NCBI GenBank assembly: GCA_900543795.1
Contig: UQSH01000014.1
Span: forward strand, 1-33,053
DNA length: 33,053 nt
From: an uncultured Oscillospiraceae bacterium
GTDB lineage: Bacteria > Bacillota > Clostridia > Oscillospirales > Acutalibacteraceae
Direction of reading: 5' to 3'
The first letter of the stretch is position 1. Every line of letters starts with the position of its first letter. Below are positions 14,210-21,100 of this stretch, one piece after another. Position numbers and translations under genes: made by a program. Below the pieces are notes generated by a model. That model was not told where the DNA came from, ran no database searches, and worked only from the letters and a program-made list of their open reading frames with translations.

Positions 14210-16408
14210 TTAATCTCTGCGGGGACGGCGATGATTATCTCTGCTGTCTCTTTTTGGCTTTCTCGGTGCCTCGTCAATATCATTTTCGGGCTTTAAGCCG
14301 TCAAGCTCGATAAGAGCATCTCTTCTTGAAAGATTGATTCTGCCCTGATCGTCTATTTCAATACATTTAACGATAACAGTGTCGCCCACATTAACAACAT
14401 CTTCAACCTTTTCCGTTCTCTTAACATCAAGCCTTGAAATGTGAACAAGACCTTCCTTGCCGGGAGCGATTTCAACGAATGCGCCAAAGCTCATAATTCT
14501 TGTTACAACGCCGTTATAGAATGCGCCAACCTCGGGATCGGAGGCGATAAGCTTAACAACATCTGCCGCACCGTTGCATTTATCAATGTCGATACCGCTG
14601 ATATAAACTCTGCCGTCCTCCTCAATGTTAATCTTAACATCAAAATCAGCCTGGATTTCCTGGATAACCTTTCCGCCCTTGCCGATAACATCGCCGATTT
14701 TATCGGGATCTATCGTAAGAGTAACCATCTTGGGAGCATATTTTGAAAGCTCCTTGCGAGGCTCGCTGATAACGGGAAGCATAATTTCATCAAGGATATA
14801 ATTTCTTGCCTTATGGGTTTTTGCAAACGCTTCCTTGATGATTTCGGGAGTAAGGCCGTGTACTTTAAGATCCATTTGAATAGCAGTTATGCCGTCCTTT
14901 GTTCCGGCAACCTTAAAGTCCATATCGCCGTAAAAGTCTTCAAGTCCCTGAATATCAACCATTGTCATAAAGTCGCCGTAAACGCCGTTGTCGCCCGTGA
15001 TAAGTCCGCAGCTGATGCCTGCAACGGGAGCCTTAATCGGAACGCCTGCCGCCATAAGCGAAAGAGTTGAGCCACAGATTGAGCCCTGCGAGGTTGAGCC
15101 GTTTGAGGAAAGAACCTCTGAAACAACACGGATTGCATACGGGAACTCATCAACGCTCGGAAGAACGGGAACAAGTGCCTTTTCAGCAAGCGCGCCGTGG
15201 CCGATTTCTCTTCTGCCCGGTCCTCTTGACGGCTTTGTTTCGCCTACGCTGTAAGACGGGAAGTTATAGTGATGAATATATCTCTTTTCTGTTTGCTCGT
15301 CAAGTCCGTCAAGCTGCTGAGCGTCGCTCATCGGGCCGAGAGTTGTTATTGAAAGCACCTGAGTTTGGCCTCTTGTGAAAAGACCTGAGCCGTGAACTCT
15401 TGAAAGAAGGTCAACCTCTGCATTAAGAGGACGGATTTCATCAATTCCTCTGCCGTCAACTCTCTTGTGCTCATCCTTGAGCCAAGCACGAACAACATGC
15501 TTTTGAATAAGATACATAATCTCATCAATTTTTGCTTCGTTGCCCTCAAATCTTTCGTCAAATTTCTCGTGAACTGCGGCATAAATCGGAAGAAGCGCCT
15601 CATCACGAACAAGCTTATCGTCTGTGTCAAGAGCCTTTTTAACATCCTCAATGCAGAACGCTTCGATTTCTGCAAGAATTTCCGGATCGGGATCTGATGA
15701 TTCGTATTCAAACTTCGGCTTGCCGATTTCGTCAACAATGCCCTGAATGAATTTAACCATCTTTTTGTTTTCCTCGTGGCCTGCCATAATAGCGTCAAAC
15801 ATAAGGTCATCGGGAATTTCATTACCGCCTGCTTCAATCATTGCAACAAGGTCTGCCGTTGAAGCAACAGTAAGGGTTAAATCGGTTTTTTCTCTCTGCT
15901 CAAGAGTTGGGTTGAGAACGATTTCGCCGTCAACAAGACCAACATTAACGGAAGAAATCGGGCCGTCCCACGGAATATCGGAAACTGCGATTGCGGCAGA
16001 AACGCCGAGAGCGGCAGTAACCTCCGGTGAGCAGTCGGGATCAACAGACATAACGGTTGCAACAACCGAGCAGTCATTTCTTAAATCCTTTGGGAAAAGA
16101 GGACGGATAGGACGGTCTATGCAGCGGCTTGTAAGGATAGCCTTTTCGCCTGCTCTGCCCTCACGACGGAGGAATGAGCCGGGAATTCTGCCAACCGAAT
16201 ACATTTTCTCCTCATAATCAACCGAAAGAGGGAAAAAATCAACGCCCTCTCTTGGCTTTGCGGAAGCAGTTACGGTGCAAAGCACCTCTGTTTCGCCATA
16301 GCGTGCAAGGAATGCAGCATTGGCAAGCCCTGCCATTTTGCCGGTTTCGAGAGAGAATTTGCGTCCTGCAAATTCAGTTTCCCAAACCTTAAAGTTTTTG
16401 AAAAACAT
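14210..16408 (-). CDS. pnp: Polyribonucleotide nucleotidyltransferase (PNPase)
   Basis: This 732-residue phosphorolytic 3'-5' exoribonuclease is a central enzyme of mRNA decay. The domains are in normal order: a first RNase PH domain (about 10-140), an all-alpha linker, a second RNase PH domain (about 320-540), a KH domain (about 555-615, with IGDVIGKGGKVIQEI) and an S1 domain (about 630-700, with GAFVEIAPGKEGLVHISRL). A short Arg/Lys/Asp-rich tail follows. The ribosome site GTGAGG lies 7-8 nt upstream of the ATG. It lies downstream of rpsO as in most bacteria, but a terminator and a long hairpin intervene (see 16548-16574 and 16443-16526), so its expression is probably controlled at the RNA level. 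Confidence 0.97.
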   Translation of the reverse strand: MFFKNFKVWETEFAGRKFSLETGKMAGLANAAFLARYGETEVLCTVTASAKPREGVDFFPLSVDYEEKMYSVGRIPGSFLRREGRAGEKAILTSRCIDRPIRPLFPKDLRNDCSVVATVMSVDPDCSPEVTAALGVSAAIAVSDIPWDGPISSVNVGLVDGEIVLNPTLEQREKTDLTLTVASTADLVAMIEAGGNEIPDDLMFDAIMAGHEENKKMVKFIQGIVDEIGKPKFEYESSDPDPEILAEIEAFCIEDVKKALDTDDKLVRDEALLPIYAAVHEKFDERFEGNEAKIDEIMYLIQKHVVRAWLKDEHKRVDGRGIDEIRPLNAEVDLLSRVHGSGLFTRGQTQVLSITTLGPMSDAQQLDGLDEQTEKRYIHHYNFPSYSVGETKPSRGPGRREIGHGALAEKALVPVLPSVDEFPYAIRVVSEVLSSNGSTSQGSICGSTLSLMAAGVPIKAPVAGISCGLITGDNGVYGDFMTMVDIQGLEDFYGDMDFKVAGTKDGITAIQMDLKVHGLTPEIIKEAFAKTHKARNYILDEIMLPVISEPRKELSKYAPKMVTLTIDPDKIGDVIGKGGKVIQEIQADFDVKINIEEDGRVYISGIDIDKCNGAADVVKLIASDPEVGAFYNGVVTRIMSFGAFVEIAPGKEGLVHISRLDVKRTEKVEDVVNVGDTVIVKCIEIDDQGRINLSRRDALIELDGLKPENDIDEAPRKPKRDSRDNHRRPRRD

Positions 16409-16442
16409 AGTTTTACCTCACTTTTTCAATATTTTTATATTT

Positions 16443-16526
16443 CCGAAGGAGGTGCAATAGTAATAAGCTCAGCACATTTAAAAGCCTAAATGCGTTCAGC
16501 TTACTACTATTAGTGCCCTCCTTTGG
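16443..16526 (-). promoter_or_regulatory. Long hairpin in the rpsO-pnp spacer (pnp leader)
   Basis: Nearly the whole 84-nt stretch folds on itself. 16443-16452 pairs with 16517-16526 (10 bp, one G-U). GCA and the following ATAGTAATAAGCT (16457-16469) pair with 16498-16510 with a small bulge and one mismatch. An inner CATTT/AAATG stem closes the loop. It lies 35 nt upstream of pnp. In E. coli a long hairpin in the pnp leader is cut by RNase III and then used by PNPase to destabilise its own mRNA; the same role is inferred here from position and shape only. Confidence 0.7.
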
Positions 16527-16547
16527 TTACTGAATAAAAGATAAAAA

Positions 16548-16574
16548 GCAGACGGTAGGCTTAGTACCGTCTGC
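16548..16574 (-). terminator. Terminator of rpsO
   Basis: A perfect 10-bp stem (16548-16557 with 16565-16574) has a 7-nt loop. On the minus strand TTTTTATCTTTT follows. It lies 10 nt after the rpsO stop, so pnp needs read-through or its own promoter; I could not place a convincing one. Confidence 0.88.
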
Positions 16575-16584
16575 AAAACAGCAA

Positions 16585-16860
16585 TTATCTGTCGAGGGTA
16601 TCACGAATTCCGAGCTTTGCGATAAGAGCACGGTATCTGTTGATATCCTTTTTATAAAGATATGAAAGAAGGTTTCTTCTGTGTCCAACCATTTTAAGAA
16701 GACCTCTTCTTGAATGGTTATCCTTCTTGTGAACCTTTAAGTGAGCGGTGAGCTCGTTGATTCTTGTTGTGAGAACTGCAATCTGAACCTCGGGAGAACC
16801 TGTGTCGCCCTCGTGGGTTGCATATTCCTTCATAATTGCCTGCTTTTCTGCCTGTGTCAT
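16585..16860 (-). CDS. rpsO: 30S ribosomal protein S15
   Basis: This 91-residue S15 binds 16S rRNA early in assembly of the small-subunit platform. The family signature is clear: HEGDTGSPEVQIAVLTTRINELTAHLKVHKKDNHSRRGLL, split over residues 16-55, followed by GHRRNLLSYL. GAGGTG lies 7 nt before the ATG. It is transcribed from the strong promoter at 16987-17015 through a structured leader of about 120 nt. S15 often represses its own mRNA by binding such leaders. Confidence 0.98.
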   Translation of the reverse strand: MTQAEKQAIMKEYATHEGDTGSPEVQIAVLTTRINELTAHLKVHKKDNHSRRGLLKMVGHRRNLLSYLYKKDINRYRALIAKLGIRDTLDR

Positions 16861-16986
16861 AGCATTTCACCTCATTTAAAATATTTACCGATTATCGAAA
16901 AACACAGTAACGGGAAAGGTGAATCCTTATTTGGCAATGCGCCAAGGCTTACACCCGAAACCGAGTAATTCGAACTCAGCGAAAGA
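16861..16986 (-). promoter_or_regulatory. Structured 5' leader of rpsO, possible S15 autoregulation site
   Basis: The leader of about 120 nt contains nested complementary segments on the minus strand. GGGTG at 16952-16956 pairs with CACCT at 16917-16921, and inside that TTGGC/GCCAA and CC/GG pairs form an elongated hairpin. A GAGT/ACTC hairpin lies upstream. Leaders of this length with multi-helix structure are typical of S15 autoregulation in several bacterial groups. The specific S15-binding geometry cannot be judged by eye. Confidence 0.45.
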
Positions 16987-17015
16987 ATTATAACACATTA
17001 AATATAATTTGTAAA
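16987..17015 (-). promoter_or_regulatory. Promoter of rpsO
   Basis: On the minus strand, TTTACA (plus-strand 17010-17015) and a perfect TATAAT (plus-strand 16987-16992) are separated by 17 bp. It is very close to consensus, as expected for a ribosomal protein gene. Confidence 0.88.
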
Positions 17016-17124
17016 GAATTATTTTTTAATATCAACATATAGAGGTATGTTATTCCAAAAAACACAACGGCTTGATTAATTAAAGCAAACGGCTTAATTA
17101 CGGGGTTTTTTTATAAAAATAAAC

Positions 17125-17153
17125 TTGACAACAACTGCCTGTTCTGTTATACT
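17125..17153 (+). promoter_or_regulatory. Promoter of the rplU-prp-rpmA operon
   Basis: A perfect TTGACA (17125-17130) and TATACT (17148-17153) are separated by 17 bp. Transcription would start near 17160, giving a leader of about 78 nt before rplU. Confidence 0.88.
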
Positions 17154-17159
17154 TTTTAC

Positions 17160-17237
17160 GCCGCTTATTATAGGCTTTAAATAATGCGTTTGCATTAGCC
17201 TGTCGTAGCGAGTCTTAATAAAGGAAGGTAAAACTCT
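17160..17237 (+). promoter_or_regulatory. rplU leader with hairpin (L21-leader-like)
   Basis: In the short 5' UTR, AGGCT (17172-17176) pairs with AGCCT (17197-17201), and inside it AATGC (17183-17187) pairs with GCATT (17192-17196). A strong ribosome site AAGGAAGG follows. Firmicutes have a known L21 leader RNA at this position, thought to mediate autoregulation by L21. Position and a two-part stem agree with it, but a covariance search would be needed to assign the family. Confidence 0.55.
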
Positions 17238-17546
17238 ATGTACGCTGTTATCGTAACAGGTGGTAAGCAGTACAAGGTTTCCGAGGGCGATGTTCTCTAT
17301 GTTGAAAAGCTCGGCGCAGAGGCAGACGAGGAAATCACATTTGATAATGTTCTTGCAGTTAACGCAGGCAAGGGTATCAAAGCAGGCAAGGACTGCGCAA
17401 AGGCTACCGTAACTGCGAAGGTTCTTAAAAACGGCAAGGGCAAGAAAATCACAGTATTTACTTACAAGCCGAAGAAGAACGAAAAACGCAAGATGGGACA
17501 TCGTCAGCCATACACAAAGGTTGAAATTACTGCTATCAATGCGTAA
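17238..17546 (+). CDS. rplU: 50S ribosomal protein L21
   Basis: This 102-residue L21 has the typical start MYAVIVTGGKQYKV and the C-terminal KMGHRQPYTKVEI signature. It is the first gene of the conserved L21-Prp-L27 operon, with a strong promoter and a ribosome site (AAGGAAGG) 8 nt from the ATG. Confidence 0.98.
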   Translation: MYAVIVTGGKQYKVSEGDVLYVEKLGAEADEEITFDNVLAVNAGKGIKAGKDCAKATVTAKVLKNGKGKKITVFTYKPKKNEKRKMGHRQPYTKVEITAINA

Positions 17547-17552
17547 TTAACG

Positions 17553-17867
17553 ATGATCAAGGTTGAATTTTTCAAATCGGAGGGTCTTTTAAACGGCTTC
17601 ACGGCGCAGGGCCATTCAATGAGTGCTCCTCACGGGCAGGATTTGATTTGTGCATTTGTTTCAAGTGCATGCCTAATGAGTGCAAACACCGTAACCGAAA
17701 TTCTTTCGTTGAAGGCAGACGCCTCGGCGCAGGACGGTTATTTGAGGCTTGAAATAAAAGAAAATCCGACAAAGGCACAGGATACATTAAACGGCTTGCT
17801 GCTTCATTTGAGCGAGCTTCAAAAGGATTATCCTGAAAACATTAATGTGATTATTTCGGAGGTGTAA
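17553..17867 (+). CDS. prp: Ribosomal-processing cysteine protease Prp
   Basis: This 104-residue protease removes the N-terminal extension of L27. The catalytic pair is His21 (in AQGHS) and Cys33 (in DLICAFVSSAC), with spacing as in characterised Prp enzymes. It lies between rplU (6 nt upstream) and rpmA (2 nt downstream), the standard arrangement in Firmicutes. The L27 encoded next carries the matching cleavage site, so the pair is functionally consistent. Its ribosome site is poor, and translation probably depends on coupling to rplU. Confidence 0.95.
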   Translation: MIKVEFFKSEGLLNGFTAQGHSMSAPHGQDLICAFVSSACLMSANTVTEILSLKADASAQDGYLRLEIKENPTKAQDTLNGLLLHLSELQKDYPENINVIISEV

Positions 17868-17869
17868 CA

Positions 17870-18154
17870 ATGCTTAAATTAGATTTACAGCTTTTCGCTC
17901 ATAAAAAAGGTATGGGTTCAACAAAGAACGGCCGTGACTCCGAGTCAAAGCGCCTTGGTGCTAAAAGAGCAGACGGTCAGTTTGTTCTTGCAGGCAACAT
18001 TCTCTATCGCCAGAGAGGAACTCATATTCATCCGGGCAACAATGTTGGCATCGGCTCAGACGATACACTTTACGCCCTTATTGACGGTACTGTTAAATTT
18101 GAAAGAATGGGCAAGGACAGAAAGAAAGTTTCTGTTTATCCCGTTGAGCAGTAA
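17870..18154 (+). CDS. rpmA: 50S ribosomal protein L27 with cleavable N-terminal extension
   Basis: This 94-residue L27 has the N-terminal extension MLKLDLQLF followed by AHKKG. Prp is expected to cut between Phe9 and Ala10 to expose the mature N-terminus that reaches the peptidyl-transferase centre. The body contains the L27 signature GNILYRQRGTHIHPGNNVG. GGAGGTG lies 5 nt before the ATG. It ends the operon at the terminator at 18171-18199. Confidence 0.98.
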   Translation: MLKLDLQLFAHKKGMGSTKNGRDSESKRLGAKRADGQFVLAGNILYRQRGTHIHPGNNVGIGSDDTLYALIDGTVKFERMGKDRKKVSVYPVEQ

Positions 18155-18170
18155 TAGGTTAATATAATGC

Positions 18171-18199
18171 AAAGCCGCAGGCAAACCGCCTGCGGCTTT
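18171..18199. terminator. Terminator of the L21-L27 operon
   Basis: A perfect 12-bp stem (18171-18182 with 18188-18199) has a 5-nt loop and a plus-strand T run to 18201. It lies between convergent genes and may also serve the minus-strand gene at 18246. Confidence 0.92.
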
Positions 18200-18245
18200 T
18201 TCTTTTATACATAATCGCAAATATAATGCGTTGCTGCCCCGTTTT

Positions 18246-18533
18246 CTATAAATCCTGCAAATCTGCCGATGTTATATCATTTTCAAGATTGTCCCGTGCC
18301 AAATCGTTTTCAATTTCAGCATAAGCATCCGAAATTGGCTTTTCTTCTTTTTGAGCGCTCAAGGACGGCTTTGTGTGATAAACCTTTTGTGCAGGAGCGC
18401 TTGTTCCTGCAATAATCGGGGGTGCCGGCTCCTTTCCGCTTTTTGCTTTGCCTTGAATTTCAGGCACCTGCGCCTGCTCGTTATCAGGCTTTGTGTGCGT
18501 GCGCTCGGGGCGCTTCATTCCTTTTTTAGCCAT
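18246..18533 (-). CDS. Small hypothetical protein, hydrophilic and disordered
   Basis: I do not recognise a function for this 95-residue hydrophilic protein. The N-terminus is rich in Lys/Arg/Pro (MAKKGMKRPERTHTKPDNE), the middle is rich in Ala/Pro/Lys, and the C-terminus is acidic (EIENDLARDNLENDI). No cysteine, hydrophobic core or membrane segment is visible, so it is probably largely unstructured. Coding is supported by AGGTGA 6 nt before the ATG, an uninterrupted frame and a terminator downstream. A weak promoter (TTGTTA, 17 bp, TGCAAT on the minus strand) lies about 50 nt upstream. It could be a small nucleic-acid-associated or ribosome-associated protein; that is a guess from composition. 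Confidence 0.6.
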   Translation of the reverse strand: MAKKGMKRPERTHTKPDNEQAQVPEIQGKAKSGKEPAPPIIAGTSAPAQKVYHTKPSLSAQKEEKPISDAYAEIENDLARDNLENDITSADLQDL

Positions 18534-18663
18534 TCACTTTCACCTCATAAACAGTATTTCACAGCAAATTGCATATATTCGGTTTTTTATTAACAAGTGC
18601 CGCAGGGCACCTCAAAATTTGGAACCTCGTTTCAAATCCCTGCTTTTTGATTATACTAAAAAG

Positions 18664-18689
18664 AAAAAAGCACCCAACGGTGCTTTTTT
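18664..18689 (-). terminator. Terminator of tRNA-Ser
   Basis: An 11-bp stem (18664-18674 with 18679-18689) has a CAAC loop. On the minus strand TTTTTTCTTTTT follows. It begins about 6 nt after the tRNA CCA end. Confidence 0.85.
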
Positions 18690-18694
18690 CTTTT

Positions 18695-18787
18695 TGGCGC
18701 AGATGCAGGGATTTGAACCCTGGAAACGGTTTGAGCCGTTTACACGATTTCCAATCGTGCTCCTTCGGCCAGCTCGGACACATCTGC
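18695..18787 (-). tRNA. tRNA-Ser (anticodon GGA)
   Basis: This 93-nt tRNA has a long variable arm, as expected for serine. The acceptor stem is GCAGATG/CATCTGC, with a G discriminator and an encoded CCA. The anticodon stem ACGAT/ATCGT surrounds the loop with anticodon GGA (reads UCC/UCU). The variable arm contains ACGG/CCGT pairing, and the T arm is CAGGG-TTCAAAT-CCCTG. Short reading frames that cross this segment are spurious. Confidence 0.97.
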
Positions 18788-18795
18788 ATATAACA

Positions 18796-18815
18796 GGCGG
18801 TGTTTTTTTACCGCC
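18796..18815 (-). other. Hairpin between purF and tRNA-Ser
   Basis: GGCGGT (18796-18801) pairs with ACCGCC (18810-18815). No T run follows on the minus strand, so it is a poor terminator. The tRNA, only about 55 nt from the purF stop, may be made by read-through from purF and then released by processing. Confidence 0.45.
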
Positions 18816-18841
18816 CATATAATTTACTACATTTTTTTCAA

Positions 18842-20296
18842 TTAGTCAAGTACTTGATAGTAAGGAGAGAATAAATTTAATTTTTCTTCAAATTTATCCT
18901 TTGGCTGCTCCTTTGGAACCTCAACAGGATAATTGCCTGTGAAGCAACCGTCGCAAAAGCCGATGCTCGTTTTTTCCGCAAGATGATGAGTTGCATCAAC
19001 AGAAAGATATGCAAGCGAATCGGCACCTATAACCTGTGCGATTTCCTCATTGCTCGAATACTGACAGGCAATAAGATTTTCACGACTGTCAACATCCGTT
19101 CCGAAATAGCAGGGATATTTAAACGGCGGAGACGAAATGCGAACATGCACCTCCTTGGCTCCCGCCTCTCGCAACAGATTAACTATTCTTGCGCAGGTTG
19201 TTCCCCTAACTATTGAATCGTCAATCATGATAACACGCTTGCCCGCAATGTTTTCCTTAACAACATTAAGCTTTATGCGAACAGCATCCTCCCTTTGGTT
19301 CTGGCTCGGCTGAATGAAGCTTCTGCCGATATACTTATTCTTAATAAAGCCGATACCGTAAGGAACGCCGCTTTCAAGCGAATAGCCCAATGCCGCATCA
19401 AGCCCTGAATCGGGAACGCCGATAACAACATCTGCTTCAACAGGGCTTTCCTTTGCAAGAAATTCTCCCGCCTTCATACGGGCATGCTGAACCGAGGAGC
19501 CCTCTATAACAGAATCGGGACGGGCAAAATAGATATATTCAAAAACGCACATACCGCCCTTTGTTTTTGCACAATGCGCTTTGTTTGATTTAACTCCGTC
19601 TGTTCCGATTGTTACAATCTCTCCCGGCAAAACATCACGCATAAATTTTGCTCCGATAGTATCAAGGGCGCAGGATTCGGAGGCAACAACATAGGCTCCG
19701 TCATCTGTTTTACCTATACAAAGCGGACGAAAGCCGTAAGGATCTCTGAAAGCAATAAGCTTTGTTGCCGTCATAACAACGCAGGAATATGCCCCTTTAA
19801 TATGAGACATAACCTTTTCGATTGCTTCCTCCGTGCTTTTACTTGTTAAGCGTTCAAGCACAATTGAATATGCTATTGATTCAGTATCCGAGGTTCCGTG
19901 AAAAATTGCGCCTCCGAGCTCAAAATGGCGGCGAAGCTCTGCGGCATTAACAAGATTTCCGTTATGCGCAACGGCAAGATTTCCCTTGATATGCCTAATA
20001 ACAAGCGGCTGAATATTATTTGGATTTTGCCCGCCCGTTGTTGAATACCTAACATGGCCTATCGCCATATTTCCCATTCCGAGACTGTCAAGCCTTTCCT
20101 TTGAAAAAACATCGGGAACAAGCCCGTCGCCTCTGTAATGAGAGAACACACCGTCGTCATTAACGGCAATTCCGCAGCTTTCCTGCCCTCTGTGCTGAAG
20201 TGCATAAAGTGCGAGATAAGCCGAATGAGCAACATAGGTTGTTTTATTTTCAAAAATTCCGAAAACTCCGCATTCCTCGTGGATACTGTTGAACAT
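18842..20296 (-). CDS. purF: Amidophosphoribosyltransferase
   Basis: This 484-residue enzyme is the first committed enzyme of purine synthesis (PRPP plus glutamine to phosphoribosylamine). An eight-residue propeptide (MFNSIHEE) precedes catalytic Cys9, as in the Bacillus Fe-S type. The class II glutamine amidotransferase domain covers about 9-230, and the phosphoribosyltransferase domain has the PRPP loop VIMIDDSIVRGTT. Cysteines in CVFEYIYF, YPCYFG and the C-terminal CDGCF match the oxygen-labile [4Fe-4S] ligands. TGAGGAG lies 8 nt before the ATG. It follows the glutamate synthase operon by 69 nt with a partial terminator between, so glutamine supply and use are adjacent; other pur genes are not in the window. 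Confidence 0.96.
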   Translation of the reverse strand: MFNSIHEECGVFGIFENKTTYVAHSAYLALYALQHRGQESCGIAVNDDGVFSHYRGDGLVPDVFSKERLDSLGMGNMAIGHVRYSTTGGQNPNNIQPLVIRHIKGNLAVAHNGNLVNAAELRRHFELGGAIFHGTSDTESIAYSIVLERLTSKSTEEAIEKVMSHIKGAYSCVVMTATKLIAFRDPYGFRPLCIGKTDDGAYVVASESCALDTIGAKFMRDVLPGEIVTIGTDGVKSNKAHCAKTKGGMCVFEYIYFARPDSVIEGSSVQHARMKAGEFLAKESPVEADVVIGVPDSGLDAALGYSLESGVPYGIGFIKNKYIGRSFIQPSQNQREDAVRIKLNVVKENIAGKRVIMIDDSIVRGTTCARIVNLLREAGAKEVHVRISSPPFKYPCYFGTDVDSRENLIACQYSSNEEIAQVIGADSLAYLSVDATHHLAEKTSIGFCDGCFTGNYPVEVPKEQPKDKFEEKLNLFSPYYQVLD

Positions 20297-20327
20297 ATTT
20301 ATTATCTCCTCAGTATTTTAAAATAGG

Positions 20328-20360
20328 TTAAATCCGCCCGAAAGATTTAGGCGGATTAAA
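20328..20360 (-). terminator. Weak terminator between the glt operon and purF
   Basis: AATCCGCC (20331-20338) pairs with GGCGGATT (20350-20357), and the A/T flanks can extend the stem. On the minus strand it is followed by TTTAACCTATTTT, an interrupted T tract, so termination is probably partial and purF may be partly co-transcribed with the glutamate synthase genes. Confidence 0.5.
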
Positions 20361-20365
20361 TTTTA

Positions 20366-21100
20366 TCAATTTGCCGTGTAAAGATTTGCATACGGCCTTG
20401 ATGTTGCCGGAACAAGCTTTTTAAACGGCTTTGCCATTATTTCATTATAGTCTGCGCCGAAATATTTGCAGTATTTTTTAACATAGCCGTTAAGCTCCTT
20501 TTTGTCCTCATCGGTAAGATTTGCAACCTTAATATTTGCAGAAAGATTTTCCTTTGGGAATGAGCCTCTGACGAAAATTTTGCCGCCGTGCATACCCGAA
20601 GCACAATGAGTGCCGAAAAGCTTTTCGCCTCTTTTAAGGCCTAAGCCGAGTAAGACGATAGTTCCCCCAGCCATATATTCGCCGAGGAAGGAGCCTGCAT
20701 TTTGACCTATAACAAGAACGGGCTTCATATTTTCAAATTCCTTCATATGAATACCGCCTCGGCAGGCAACATTATCCTTAATCATAATAATACCGTCTCT
20801 CATACCATAGCCCATAGCATCACCGCTGTGGCCGTGAACGATAATCTCGCCGCCGTTCATTGTGTTGCCGACCGCATCCTGACAGTTGCCGTAAACAACG
20901 ATTTTACCGCCGTTAAGATAGCACGCCATATCGTTTCCGGGAGTTCCGTAAACCTCGATTGTTTTGCCCTTATCAAGCGCACAACCGATATAACGCTGAC
21001 CGTTAACATCCTTAACAACCGCCTTGTTCTTCTTTGAAAGCTCGGCACTAATCATTTCATTAACCGTTTCATATCTTTGAAGTCCTGCTTCAATGCTCAT
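20366..21100 (-). CDS. Glutamate synthase, GXGXG (alpha C-terminal) subunit
   Basis: This 244-residue protein is made of the right-handed helix of GXGXG repeats that forms the C-terminal part of the large subunit of standard glutamate synthase. Visible repeats include GGKIVVYGNCQDAVGNTMNGG, split over residues 64-84, then GEIIVHGHSGDAMGYGMRDG and GGTIVLLGLGLKRG. Here it is a separate gene, as in the archaeal-type split enzyme of many Clostridia. It structurally links the amidotransferase and FMN domains. Its ATG overlaps the stop of the preceding oxidoreductase gene by 4 nt (ATGA). The same fold occurs in formylmethanofuran dehydrogenase subunit C, but the gene context settles the assignment. 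Confidence 0.9.
   Translation of the reverse strand: MSIEAGLQRYETVNEMISAELSKKNKAVVKDVNGQRYIGCALDKGKTIEVYGTPGNDMACYLNGGKIVVYGNCQDAVGNTMNGGEIIVHGHSGDAMGYGMRDGIIMIKDNVACRGGIHMKEFENMKPVLVIGQNAGSFLGEYMAGGTIVLLGLGLKRGEKLFGTHCASGMHGGKIFVRGSFPKENLSANIKVANLTDEDKKELNGYVKKYCKYFGADYNEIMAKPFKKLVPATSRPYANLYTAN

Noticed and set aside
18493..18822. Open frames covering the tRNA-Ser gene
   Set aside because: They read across a complete tRNA and its terminator; no ribosome site.
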